From Sphingopyxis macrogoltabida (GTDB lineage Bacteria; Pseudomonadota; Alphaproteobacteria; Sphingomonadales; Sphingomonadaceae), in NCBI GenBank assembly GCA_003241685.1, contig QFPJ01000010.1, positions 1 to 64,000 of the forward strand: DNA of 64,000 nucleotides, read 5' to 3'. This document shows, one piece after another, positions 16,659 through 24,580 of this stretch. A program made the translations under genes and the position numbers. The notes under the pieces were generated by a model. The model made no database searches. It was not told where the DNA came from and saw only the letters and a program-made list of their open reading frames with translations. Each line of letters opens with the position of its first letter. Within the stretch, counting starts at the first letter, position 1.

Positions 16659-17357
16659 ATGATCGATATTCGTAAGTTCGACACGCTGGGCCACGCCGAC
16701 CATGGCTGGCTCGACGCCCGTCACCATTTCTCGTTCGCCAACTATTATGATCCCGACCGCATGGGCTGGGGCGCGCTGCGCGTCTGGAACGACGATGCCA
16801 TCGCGGCGCAGTCCGGCTTTCCGCCGCATCCGCACCGCGACATGGAAATCATCACCTATGTCCGCACCGGCGCGATCAGCCATCGCGACAGCATGGGCAA
16901 CGCCGGCCGCACCGCAGCGGGCGACGTCCAGGTGATGAGCGCCGGCACCGGCGTCACGCACAGCGAATTCAATCTGGAAGACGAGGAAACCACGCTGTTC
17001 CAGATCTGGATCATGCCCGACCGCGACGGGGGCAACCCCGGCTGGGGCGCGCGCCAGTTCCCCAAGGCCGACCGTTCGGGCCAGTTCATAACCCTGGCGA
17101 GCGGCATCGACGGCGACACCGACGCATTGCCGATCCGCGCCAATGCCCGCGTGGCGGCGGCGACGGTGAATGCCGGCGAAGCGGTGTCCTATGACATTGC
17201 GGACGGGCGCCACGCCTATCTGGTCGCCGCCAAGGGCCGCGTTCGGGTGAACGGCCAGGATGCCGAACCCCGCGACGGCATCGCGCTTCGCGATGTCGGA
17301 ACCATCAGGGTCGAGGCGATCGACGACGCCGAGCTGGTGCTCGTGGACAGCCTCTGA
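16659..17357 (+). CDS. Pirin family bicupin protein
   Basis: A 232-residue pirin (YhaK/YhhW-like) with the metal-binding cupin motif FPPHPHRDMEIITYV and GVTHSEFN further on. Bacterial pirins of this type can act as quercetinases or redox sensors. The ATG at 16659 has GAAAGGA upstream; an earlier in-frame ATG (16575) would add 28 residues without homology. It heads a probable operon with wrbA and a DODA-type dioxygenase, under the divergent LysR. Confidence 0.92.
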   Translation: MIDIRKFDTLGHADHGWLDARHHFSFANYYDPDRMGWGALRVWNDDAIAAQSGFPPHPHRDMEIITYVRTGAISHRDSMGNAGRTAAGDVQVMSAGTGVTHSEFNLEDEETTLFQIWIMPDRDGGNPGWGARQFPKADRSGQFITLASGIDGDTDALPIRANARVAAATVNAGEAVSYDIADGRHAYLVAAKGRVRVNGQDAEPRDGIALRDVGTIRVEAIDDAELVLVDSL

Positions 17358-17361
17358 CCCC

Positions 17362-17400
17362 GGGCCGCCGCCCTCCCTTCCCCCTCCCCGGCGGCGGCCC
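17362..17400 (+). other. Stem-loop between pirin and wrbA
   Basis: GGGCCGCCGCC at 17362-17372 pairs perfectly with GGCGGCGGCCC at 17390-17400, leaving a 17-nt pyrimidine loop. No T-run follows, so it is more likely an mRNA-stabilising or attenuating hairpin than a terminator. Confidence 0.5.
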
Positions 17401-17435
17401 ACCCCTTCCTCCTCCCGACTGAAAGGACGTCGAAC

Positions 17436-18038
17436 ATGGCAAAGATACTGATACTCTATTACTCCAGCTACGGTCACATCGAGCAGATGGCCGATGCCGT
17501 CGCCGAAGGGGCCCGCGCCGCCGGTGCCGAGGTGGATGTCCGCCGCGTGGCCGAGACGGCGCCCGAAGCCGTCGTGAAGGCGGCCGGTTTCAAGACCGAC
17601 ACCGCCCATCCGCTGCTCAGCGATCCCAATGAACTGACGGCCTATGATGCGATCGTGGTCGGCACCCCGACGCGTTTCGGCCGCATGGCGAGCCAGATGG
17701 CCAGTTTCTGGGACACCGCCGGCGGCGTGTGGGCGCAGGGCAAGCTGAACGGCAAGGTCGGCGCGGCCTTCACCTCCACCGCGTCGCAGCATGGCGGTCA
17801 GGAAACGACCCTCTTTTCGGTCCTGACGAACCTCCTCCACTTCGGCATGACCATCGTCGGGCTCGACTATGGCTATGCGGCGCAGATGGGCGTCGACGAG
17901 GTCAAGGGCGGTGCGCCCTATGGTGCGACCACGATCGCCGACGGCGACGGATCGCGTCAGCCGAGCGAAGCCGATCTGGGCGGCGCGCGCTATCTGGGCG
18001 AACGGGTCGCGCGGACGGCCGCGAAGCTGGCGGCCTGA
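17436..18038 (+). CDS. wrbA: NAD(P)H:quinone oxidoreductase, WrbA type
   Basis: FMN-dependent two-electron quinone reductase that avoids semiquinone formation. The 200 residues include the flavodoxin phosphate loop YYSSYGHIEQMADAVAEGA, GTPTRFGRMASQM, FTSTASQHGGQETTLFS and GAPYGATTIADGDGSRQPSE, all diagnostic of WrbA. GAAAGGA precedes the ATG. Co-location with pirin, a LysR and an extradiol-type dioxygenase supports a quinone or catechol stress role. Confidence 0.96.
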   Translation: MAKILILYYSSYGHIEQMADAVAEGARAAGAEVDVRRVAETAPEAVVKAAGFKTDTAHPLLSDPNELTAYDAIVVGTPTRFGRMASQMASFWDTAGGVWAQGKLNGKVGAAFTSTASQHGGQETTLFSVLTNLLHFGMTIVGLDYGYAAQMGVDEVKGGAPYGATTIADGDGSRQPSEADLGGARYLGERVARTAAKLAA

Positions 18039-18042
18039 TCCC

Positions 18043-18867
18043 ATGAAGCGCCTGCCGAGCCTTTTCGTCTCGCACGGCTCGCCGATGATGGCGCTCGAAC
18101 CCAGTCCGGCACGGGATTTCCTGTCCGGGCTGGGGGCCCGCCTGCCGCGTCCGCGCGCGATCCTGGTCCTGTCGGCGCACCATGATGCCGCGCACGAGGG
18201 CGGACACATCACCGTCACGGCATCGCCCAAACCGCCGACCATCCATGATTTCGGCGGCTTTCCCCAGGCGCTGTTCGACATGCGATACCCTGCGCCGGGC
18301 GACCCGGCGCTGGCGCGGCGGATCGTCGACCTGTTCGCGGATCACGGCCTGGCCGTCGCCGCCGACGCCGACCGCGGGCTGGACCATGGCGCCTGGGTGC
18401 CGCTGTCGCTGATCTATCCCGACGCCGACATTCCCGTCGTGCAACTGTCGGTCGCGTCCGGTGCCCCGCCCGAATGGCATTATGCACTGGGCCGGGCGCT
18501 CGCGCCGCTGCGCGACGACGGCATATTGATCATCGGATCGGGCAGCATGACGCATAATCTGCGCGCCTTCCGGTCGGCGCGGCCGCCGATCGACGCGCCC
18601 GCACCCGAATGGGTGACGGGCTTTACGGACTGGGTAGCGGAACGCTTCGCGGCCGGTGCCGTCGACGATGTGCTGCACGCCGTCGAGCGCGCGCCGCACG
18701 GCCGGGACAATCACCCCACGCCGGACCATATCCTGCCCCTGTTCGCCGCGATGGGCGCTGGCACCGATGCCGACGGGCTGCACGCGGCCCGGCTGCACGA
18801 CAGCATCACCTACGCGATACTCGCGATGGACGTTTACGCTTTCGGTGAGGGCGCCGCGGCCCTATAG
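18043..18867 (+). CDS. DODA-type extradiol ring-opening dioxygenase family protein
   Basis: A 274-residue member of the LigB/YgiD superfamily. Candidate metal ligands are His11 (FVSHGSP) and His46/His47 (LSAHHD), with a further His in RDNHPTPDHILPLF. YgiD of E. coli is a zinc-dependent DOPA 4,5-dioxygenase; the substrate here is unknown. It starts 4 nt after wrbA in the same operon, pairing a quinone reductase with an enzyme that may open the resulting catechol ring (inference). Confidence 0.9.
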   Translation: MKRLPSLFVSHGSPMMALEPSPARDFLSGLGARLPRPRAILVLSAHHDAAHEGGHITVTASPKPPTIHDFGGFPQALFDMRYPAPGDPALARRIVDLFADHGLAVAADADRGLDHGAWVPLSLIYPDADIPVVQLSVASGAPPEWHYALGRALAPLRDDGILIIGSGSMTHNLRAFRSARPPIDAPAPEWVTGFTDWVAERFAAGAVDDVLHAVERAPHGRDNHPTPDHILPLFAAMGAGTDADGLHAARLHDSITYAILAMDVYAFGEGAAAL

Positions 18868-18874
18868 CGCCGCC

Positions 18875-19558
18875 ATGCTGCTGTCCGACCGTGTCCTGTT
18901 CCTCGATGGCGAGGCCCTTGTCATCGACAAGCCCGAAGGGTTGCCCGTCGATGCCCCGCGCGACGGCAGCCTGAGCCTGGAAAATCATCTCGATTCGCTG
19001 CGCTTCGGGTTCAAGCGCTGGCCGCTTCCCGTGCACCGGCTCGACCGCGACACATCGGGCTGCCTGCTGCTCGCCCGCAATCCGAAGGCGCATGGCCGCT
19101 TCACCCGCGCCTTTGAGGAGCGCGCGGTCGAAAAGCAATATCTCGCGATCCTCGACGGCGTGCCCGTGGACGATGGCGGCACCATCGACCTGCCGCTGGG
19201 CAAGGTATCGACGGCCGAGACGGGCTGGCGCATGGTCGTCGATCCGAAAGGCAAGCCGTCGGTATCCCGCTGGGAAAAGGTGGCCGTCGCCGGCGGGCGC
19301 AGCCTGCTGCGCTTCCGACCCGAAACCGGCCGCACCCACCAGCTGCGCGTCCATGCGCTCGAAGGGATCGGCTTTCCGATCGTCGGCGACCCCGTGTACG
19401 GCAACGGCAAGCCCAAGGACCGCACCATGCTCCACGCCGAACGGCTGGTCGTGAACCGTGACGTCAAGCCGTCCATAATCGCCGAGGCGCCCTTCCCCGT
19501 CCGCTTCGCCGCGCTCGGCTTTTCGGCGCCCGACGGGGCGGCGCCGACCTGTGGCTGA
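18875..19558 (+). CDS. RluA-family 23S rRNA/tRNA pseudouridine synthase
   Basis: Isomerises uridine to pseudouridine in RNA. The 227-residue protein has the catalytic motif HRLDRDTSG with Asp57, and GRTHQLRVHALEGIGFPIVGDPVYG. It lacks an N-terminal S4 domain and therefore resembles RluA more than RluC/RluD. It starts 7 nt after the dioxygenase stop and its 3' end overlaps arfB by 8 nt. The exact RNA target is not predictable. Confidence 0.92.
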   Translation: MLLSDRVLFLDGEALVIDKPEGLPVDAPRDGSLSLENHLDSLRFGFKRWPLPVHRLDRDTSGCLLLARNPKAHGRFTRAFEERAVEKQYLAILDGVPVDDGGTIDLPLGKVSTAETGWRMVVDPKGKPSVSRWEKVAVAGGRSLLRFRPETGRTHQLRVHALEGIGFPIVGDPVYGNGKPKDRTMLHAERLVVNRDVKPSIIAEAPFPVRFAALGFSAPDGAAPTCG

Positions 19559-19952
19559 TATTCCCGAAAGCGCGATCACCGAAAAGTTTCTGGCCGGCAC
19601 GGGGCCCGGCGGACAAAATGTCAACAAGGTCGCCACCGCGTGCCAGCTTCGCGTCAACGCCTATGCGCTCGGCCTGCCGCCCGACGCCTGGCGCCGACTC
19701 AAGACGCTGGCGGGTAGCCGCCTGACCGCCGAGGGCGAACTCGTCATCCTCGCGCGCCGGTTTCGCACGCAGGAGGCGAACCGCGCCGACGCGCGGCAGC
19801 GGCTCGGCGACCTGATCGACGCCGCGCTCGTGCGTCCCGAAAAGCGCATCAAGACCAAGCCGAGCAAGGCGGCCAGGGCGCGCCGCGTCGATGGAAAAAA
19901 GGCGCGGAGCGCGGTCAAGGCGATGCGCGGGCGCGTTCGCGGGTCGGAATGA
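19551..19952 (+). CDS. arfB: Alternative ribosome-rescue factor ArfB (GGQ peptidyl-tRNA hydrolase)
   Basis: Rescues stalled ribosomes by hydrolysing peptidyl-tRNA. The 133-residue protein has the catalytic GGQ at residues 20-22 (GTGPGGQNVNKVAT) and the very basic disordered tail (KRIKTKPSKAARARR) that enters the empty mRNA channel. It starts with GTG inside the end of the RluA gene, so the two RNA/ribosome genes are translationally coupled. ArfB is often essential or near-essential in alphaproteobacteria when tmRNA is missing. Confidence 0.95.
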   Translation: MADIPESAITEKFLAGTGPGGQNVNKVATACQLRVNAYALGLPPDAWRRLKTLAGSRLTAEGELVILARRFRTQEANRADARQRLGDLIDAALVRPEKRIKTKPSKAARARRVDGKKARSAVKAMRGRVRGSE

Positions 19953-20001
19953 TCCGGCGCGACCGCGTCGGCGATCGGGCGTTCGGCCGACCCCTCGCCC
20001 G

Positions 20002-20622
20002 ATGACGCACCATTACCGCCTGGACGCTTCCGCGGCGGCAATCGGCGCGCATTTCGGCGCCGATGCGGGACAGGACCCTTGGACCGGCGGCTATGCGGTT
20101 CCCGGACGTCCCGCCCCGATCATCGCGGGTGACGCGCGCGACCCGGTGCGGCGGACCATCAGCCCCGCACTGTGGGGCGTGCCCCCGCCGCCGCAGGGCA
20201 CCGCGCCGGTCGCGCATGTCCGCAATCTCGCCAGCCCCTTCTGGATCGGCACGCTGCGCCACCCCGAATTGCGCTGTCTGGTCCCGGCGACGGCCTTTGC
20301 GCTGTGGGCGGGCGGCGCGGGCGCCAGGCGGCAACGCTGGTTCTCGATTCCGTCGCAGCGGATCTTCGCCCTGGCGGGCATCCGGCGTCAGGGCGAAGAC
20401 TGGCCCTGTTTCGCGATCCTGACCACCGACGCCAACCGGCTGGTCGCGCGCGATCATCCGGCATCGATGCCCGTCATCCTGCATCCCGGCGATCACGCGC
20501 TGTGGCTGACCGGCGAATGGCGCGCCGCCGCGCCGCTCGTCCGTCCCTTTCCGGGACAGGAAATGACCGTCGCCGACCGCCCCGACGGGTTCGATTCACC
20601 ATCATCGTCCACCTTTCGATAA
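20002..20622 (+). CDS. Divergent SRAP (YedK/HMCES-like) protein lacking Cys2
   Basis: SRAP proteins crosslink to abasic sites in single-stranded DNA through Cys2. This 206-residue protein keeps much of the fold: LRCLVPATAF, FALAGI, FAILTTDANRLV and HPASMPVILHPGDHALWL. However, it begins MTHHYRL instead of MCGRY; the GFYEW motif reads AFALW, losing the catalytic Glu; and the usual NARAET is VRNLASPFW. It should therefore not form the standard thiazolidine crosslink. No in-frame upstream start restores an MCGR sequence. It may be a non-catalytic DNA-binding paralogue. Confidence 0.75.
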   Translation: MTHHYRLDASAAAIGAHFGADAGQDPWTGGYAVPGRPAPIIAGDARDPVRRTISPALWGVPPPPQGTAPVAHVRNLASPFWIGTLRHPELRCLVPATAFALWAGGAGARRQRWFSIPSQRIFALAGIRRQGEDWPCFAILTTDANRLVARDHPASMPVILHPGDHALWLTGEWRAAAPLVRPFPGQEMTVADRPDGFDSPSSSTFR

Positions 20623-20683
20623 CCAGCCGCCGCTTAAAAAAGGTCCGCAGTCAAACAGAATATGGATCGTCGGGGCCAGAGCC

Positions 20684-21007
20684 GTGCTGGGAAATCGCAA
20701 CGTCACCACGCAACGAAAAGCCGGGATCGAACGCCGCGCCGAGCGGGCGCCGGTCCGCGCCCGCGCGCGCTTTCGCGAGGCGGGGCTGAACCCGTTCGAT
20801 GTGGAATTGTTCGACCTGTCTTCCACCGGCTTTTGCATGGTGACCTTTGCCCGGCCGCCGATCGGCCGCCAGATCTGGGTCAGCCTGCCCGGCCTGCAAC
20901 CGCTGGAGGCTGTCGTGCGGCGGGCCGACGGCAACAATTACGGCTGCGAATTCGTGAACCCGCTGCACCCGTCGGTCGCCCGGCATATGCAGGTCACGCT
21001 GCGCTGA
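20684..21007 (+). CDS. PilZ domain protein
   Basis: A 107-residue single-domain PilZ protein, a likely cyclic-di-GMP receptor. The two ligand motifs are visible: RxxxR in ERAPVRAR near residue 20-28 and DLSSTGF ((D/N)xSxxG) at about 44-50. It starts with GTG; no partner output domain is attached. A GGDEF-EAL protein about 9 kb downstream could set the local signal. It ends 15 bp from the convergent EVE gene. Confidence 0.85.
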   Translation: MLGNRNVTTQRKAGIERRAERAPVRARARFREAGLNPFDVELFDLSSTGFCMVTFARPPIGRQIWVSLPGLQPLEAVVRRADGNNYGCEFVNPLHPSVARHMQVTLR

Positions 21008-21022
21008 ACGGCGGCGGTCGGG

Positions 21023-21448
21023 TCAGGCCTCCGGTTTCTCCGACTTTTTCAGGATATGCTGCCATTCCGCCGGGGTGACGCGGCCCACCGACAGGCGCGA
21101 CAGGCGGATCAGGTCCATGTCGGCCAGCGCGGGATCGGCCTTGATCGCCGCGAGCGTCACCGGATGGGCGAGCGCCCGCACCGGCTCCACCTGTACGACG
21201 ACCCAGGGCGAGCCTTCGTCGGCGGTCGGATCGGGAAAGGCCTCCTTGGCGATCCGCATGATCCCGACGCATTCCTTGCCGATATTGCTGTGATAGAACA
21301 GCGCCTCGTCGCCGACCTTCATCGCCTTCATGTTCAGCTTGGCGCTGTGGTTGCGCACGCCGTCCCAGATGCCGCTGCCGTCCTGCACCAGCTGGTCCCA
21401 CGCATAGGCGTCGGGTTCGGATTTCATCAGCCAATATTGCTTGCTCAT
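21023..21448 (-). CDS. EVE domain protein
   Basis: A 141-residue stand-alone EVE protein (thymocyte nuclear protein 1 family), a PUA-like fold that reads modified bases. Family hallmarks are YWLMKSEPDAYAWDQL at the N-terminus, WDGVRNHSAKLNMKAMKVGDEALFYHSN and VTPAEWQHIL. Function in bacteria is unclear; the family is linked to recognition of modified DNA or RNA bases. A very long perfect inverted repeat sits 31 bp upstream of its start. Confidence 0.92.
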   Translation of the reverse strand: MSKQYWLMKSEPDAYAWDQLVQDGSGIWDGVRNHSAKLNMKAMKVGDEALFYHSNIGKECVGIMRIAKEAFPDPTADEGSPWVVVQVEPVRALAHPVTLAAIKADPALADMDLIRLSRLSVGRVTPAEWQHILKKSEKPEA

Positions 21449-21479
21449 GCCATGTACCTGGAGTTTCGTTCTGTTGAGG

Positions 21480-21560
21480 CGGCCCCGGCCCGCTCCCCCT
21501 CCCGGCCTCCCTGACGATAGTAAACTATGGGAGGCCGGGAGGGGGAGCGGGCCGGGGCCG
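21480..21560. repeat. Perfect inverted repeat with 32-bp arms
   Basis: The left arm 21480-21511 and right arm 21529-21560 are exact reverse complements, rich in C/G, separated by a 17-nt AT-richer loop (21512-21528). It lies between divergent genes (EVE and a 2OG oxygenase), so it is not at a transcript end. Size and perfection suggest a recently inserted palindromic element. Confidence 0.92.
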
Positions 21561-21725
21561 TTTCCGCCTAAGCGGACAGACTCTAGCCGAGCGCCGCTTG
21601 GCGGGGAACCGCCTTTTTCCCTTTCGCGGCCGGGGCAGAGCGCCTAAATCCCGATTCCTGTCAAAGACGCGCTCCGGTCCGGCCGGCATGGCGCGCCACA
21701 GCACCAACAACTGGAAACTCCGTCC

Positions 21726-22655
21726 ATGACTGCCGCCGTTCCCGTCATTTCCATGTCCCTGCCGGCCGATCGGTTCGCGAAAGATTTCGGCGCGTCCTTC
21801 GAACGCTTCGGTTTTGCCATGATCACCGATCACGGCATCGACCCCGCGCTGATCGACGAAGCCTGGGACAAGGCGAAAGCCTTTTTCGCGCTGCCCGAAG
21901 AACGGAAGCGCGCCTATCACATCGCCGGTCAGGGCGGCGCGCGCGGCTACACGCCGTTCGGGGTCGAGATCGCGAAGGGTGCCAAGGAGGTCGATCTCAA
22001 GGAATTCTGGCACGTCGGCCGCGACCTGCCGCCGGGACACCCGCTCGCCGCGCAACAGCCCGGCAATGTCTGGCCGGCCGAAGTCGACGGTTTCCGCGCC
22101 GTTTATGAAAAATTATTCGCCGAATTCGATCGCGTCGGCGCGCGGCTCTTGTCCGGCATCGCGACCTATCTCGGCCTGGCGCCCGATTTCTTCGACGACA
22201 CGGTAAAGGACGGGAACAGCGTCATGCGCCTGCTCCACTATCCCCCGGTCGAAGCCCCCGCGAAAGGCATTCGCGCCGAGGCGCATGAGGATATCAACAC
22301 CATCACGCTGCTGCTCGGCGCCGAAGAGGCGGGCCTCGAAATTCTGGACAAGGACGGAAGCTGGCTTCCGGTGGCGCCGCCGCCGGGCGCGATGGCGGTG
22401 AATGTCGGCGACATGCTGCAGCGGTTGACCAACGACCGCCTGCCATCCACCACCCACCGCGTCCGCAACCCCGACGCAGGCCGGGCCAGCGTCGCGCGCT
22501 ATTCGATGCCCTTCTTCCTCCACTTCCGGTCGGACTATCCGATCGTGACGCTGGAAAACTGCATCGATGCCGCGCATCCGAACCATTATCCGACGCCGAT
22601 CACCGCCGACGACTATCTGCAGCAACGGCTGCGCGAGATCGGACTGAAGAAATAG
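21726..22655 (+). CDS. Isopenicillin N synthase-like 2OG-Fe(II) oxygenase
   Basis: A 309-residue oxidoreductase with the N-terminal DIOX_N region (IDEAWDKAKAFFALPEERK) and the core iron site His187-x-Asp189 (AEAHEDINTITLLLG) and His244 (STTHRV). Arg258-x-Ser260 (ARYSMPFFLH) binds 2-oxoglutarate. Bacterial members act on varied small molecules; the substrate cannot be told. It stands alone, divergent from the EVE gene across the long palindrome, and convergent with the DUF3253 gene. Confidence 0.9.
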   Translation: MTAAVPVISMSLPADRFAKDFGASFERFGFAMITDHGIDPALIDEAWDKAKAFFALPEERKRAYHIAGQGGARGYTPFGVEIAKGAKEVDLKEFWHVGRDLPPGHPLAAQQPGNVWPAEVDGFRAVYEKLFAEFDRVGARLLSGIATYLGLAPDFFDDTVKDGNSVMRLLHYPPVEAPAKGIRAEAHEDINTITLLLGAEEAGLEILDKDGSWLPVAPPPGAMAVNVGDMLQRLTNDRLPSTTHRVRNPDAGRASVARYSMPFFLHFRSDYPIVTLENCIDAAHPNHYPTPITADDYLQQRLREIGLKK

Positions 22656-22679
22656 GCGGCGGCCGGCCGGTCGGTCGGT

Positions 22680-23084
22680 TTAGCGATCGTCCCAATAATC
22701 GAACACCGCCTGTTGCTGGTCGCGGATGAAGCGCGTCGCCGCCGCGCCTTCCCATGGGCCGTCATAGCCGAGCAGCAGCGCGGTGCCGCCGACCCACCAG
22801 CCCTGCCCCGGCAGACGGTCGCTCTCGCGCACAACCAGCACCGCCAGATCGGGTTCGCCGTCGAACGCGCAAAGCCGGTCGACCTCCGCCAGCGTGTGGC
22901 ACAGCGCGCGCATCTTGGGCCGGGTGAAGCGGAAGCCGAGATCGCCGAGCAGTTCGGAATAGCTGACGCTGCGCCCCGCCCGCGCGGCTTCGGTCAGGAT
23001 CGCGCGAATGCGCGGCGCGTCGCCGAGCGCCGACGCATCGGCGGCGGTCGCATCGCCGCCTAATCCCGCGTCTTTGGCGGCCAT
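22680..23084 (-). CDS. DUF3253 domain protein
   Basis: A 134-residue protein with the DUF3253 winged-helix-like region (RIRAILTEAARAGRSVSYSELLGDLGFRFTRPKMRALCHTL) followed by a Trp-rich tail GQGWWVGGTALLLGYDGPWEG. Function unknown. The ATG at 23084 makes a 25-nt overlap with the preceding DUF1295 gene; no strong ribosome site is visible, in keeping with translational coupling. Confidence 0.7.
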   Translation of the reverse strand: MAAKDAGLGGDATAADASALGDAPRIRAILTEAARAGRSVSYSELLGDLGFRFTRPKMRALCHTLAEVDRLCAFDGEPDLAVLVVRESDRLPGQGWWVGGTALLLGYDGPWEGAAATRFIRDQQQAVFDYWDDR

Positions 23085-23878
23085 GGGATGAAACCAGAGG
23101 TGCGCCGGACATAGTCGGCATAATCCGGGCGCGTCTTGTGCAGCCCCTTTTCGAGCAACGCCTTGCCCGACCAGCGCGTCAGGGTGAAGGTGAGGAAGAT
23201 CGGCCCCGCGATGCTGGCGATCCCCGCCCAGGCGGCGGCGTCCGCGGCGACGAGCCAGATGCCCCACCAGGTCAGCGTGTCGCCGAAATAATTGGGGTGC
23301 CGCGTGTAGCGCCAGAGGCCGGTGTCGAGCACCTTGCCGCGATTGGCGGGATCCTTGCGAAAGGCGGCCAGCTGCGCGTCGCCGATGGTTTCAAAGGCGA
23401 TGCCGGTCAACGCGGCGGCCAGCCCGATCCAGCCGAGCGGTCCGAGCGCCGGCGCCGGATCGTTGGCGCCCGCCCATATGCCAAGCTGTGCCGGCAAGCA
23501 GGTGAGGAAGAGCAAGGGCGCCTGCGTCAGAAACACGGTGAGCAGCGCGGTCTGCGGCCAGCTCCATCCCCTGGCGTCCATCGTCCGCGCCATGATGCGG
23601 GCGTAGCGCGGGTCTTCGCCATCGCGGCGCCAACGCAGGAAAAGATGCGCCGCAAGGCGCAGGCCCCACAAGGTCGTCAACCCCAGCAGCAACGGCGCAT
23701 GGACCCCGGCAAAGCCGGTCTGCAAAGCGGCGGATGCGGCCAGAAGCACCATGCCGAAAGCCCAGAAGGCGTCGATGAAGGACACGTCGCGGATCGCGAC
23801 CGACACGCGCCACAGCAACAGAATGACCAGCAGAAGTGCCGCGAGATTGACCGCCAGCAATCCCGTCACCTCGATCAT
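23060..23878 (-). CDS. DUF1295 membrane protein (steroid 5-alpha-reductase-like)
   Basis: A 272-residue polytopic membrane protein with about six hydrophobic segments. The C-terminal signature GLWRYTRHPNYFGDTLTWWGIWL and the ending RPDYADYVRRTSGFIPWPPK are typical of DUF1295, related to 5-alpha-reductases and isoprenylcysteine methyltransferases. The substrate is unknown. Its start overlaps the acyltransferase stop by 4 nt (ATGA), hinting at membrane-lipid modification. Confidence 0.9.
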   Translation of the reverse strand: MIEVTGLLAVNLAALLLVILLLWRVSVAIRDVSFIDAFWAFGMVLLAASAALQTGFAGVHAPLLLGLTTLWGLRLAAHLFLRWRRDGEDPRYARIMARTMDARGWSWPQTALLTVFLTQAPLLFLTCLPAQLGIWAGANDPAPALGPLGWIGLAAALTGIAFETIGDAQLAAFRKDPANRGKVLDTGLWRYTRHPNYFGDTLTWWGIWLVAADAAAWAGIASIAGPIFLTFTLTRWSGKALLEKGLHKTRPDYADYVRRTSGFIPWPPKTRD

Positions 23879-24522
23879 GCGCGAGCTCCCCCGTCATCGT
23901 CGCCCAATATGTCGTCGATCGACCGCACCGCGCGATCGGGGAATTTGGGGATGCAGCCCCGGTAGACCTCGAACACCTTCATCATGTCGGCGCGAAAATC
24001 GCCGGTCGGCCAGATCAGCGGACCGAGCCCGCCCGTTTTGGTCCCATAGTCCATCATCCCGACGACCATCGGTACCTTGGCCGCGAGCGCGATCTGGTAG
24101 AAGCCGGTGCGCCATTTCTGCGCCCGGCCGCGCGTTCCTTCGGGCGCGACGGTCAGCATGAATTCGCTGCGCCGCGCGAATTCGCGCGCCATCTGGTCGA
24201 CGATGTTGCTGTTGGTGCGGCGGTCGACGGGAACGCCGCCCATCTGGCGCATGAAACCGCCGAGCGGCCAGCGGAACAGCGACAGCTTGCCCATGAAATG
24301 CGGGCGGACCCCCAGGTCGGCGGTCAGGCCGAGATAATTGACGAAGTCCCAGTTGCTGGTGTGCGGCGCCGCGATGATGATGAAGCGCCGCGGTTCGGGG
24401 ACCGTACCCACCGCCTTCCAGCCGCGCAGGCGATAGAGCAGCAGCAGCAGGCGCCGCACGGCGCGCGCGATCAGACCCGGCGGGTCATCCTCGATGCGGG
24501 CTTCATTGTCTCCTCGTCCCAT
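23875..24522 (-). CDS. Lysophospholipid acyltransferase family protein (PlsC-like)
   Basis: A 215-residue acyltransferase with the HX4D motif His54-TSNW-Asp59 (AAPHTSNWDF) and motif III APEGTRGR with Glu128. One membrane-associated stretch precedes the active site. The HTSNWDF form is typical of a subgroup distinct from classical PlsC, probably acylating a lysolipid or related acceptor. It heads the coupled set acyltransferase-DUF1295-DUF3253. Confidence 0.88.
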   Translation of the reverse strand: MGRGDNEARIEDDPPGLIARAVRRLLLLLYRLRGWKAVGTVPEPRRFIIIAAPHTSNWDFVNYLGLTADLGVRPHFMGKLSLFRWPLGGFMRQMGGVPVDRRTNSNIVDQMAREFARRSEFMLTVAPEGTRGRAQKWRTGFYQIALAAKVPMVVGMMDYGTKTGGLGPLIWPTGDFRADMMKVFEVYRGCIPKFPDRAVRSIDDILGDDDGGARA

Positions 24523-24580
24523 GGCTTCGCTTGCGCGAAAGCGGCGGGATGCGCAAGAGCCGAGACGGCGGCCGGTCGGA

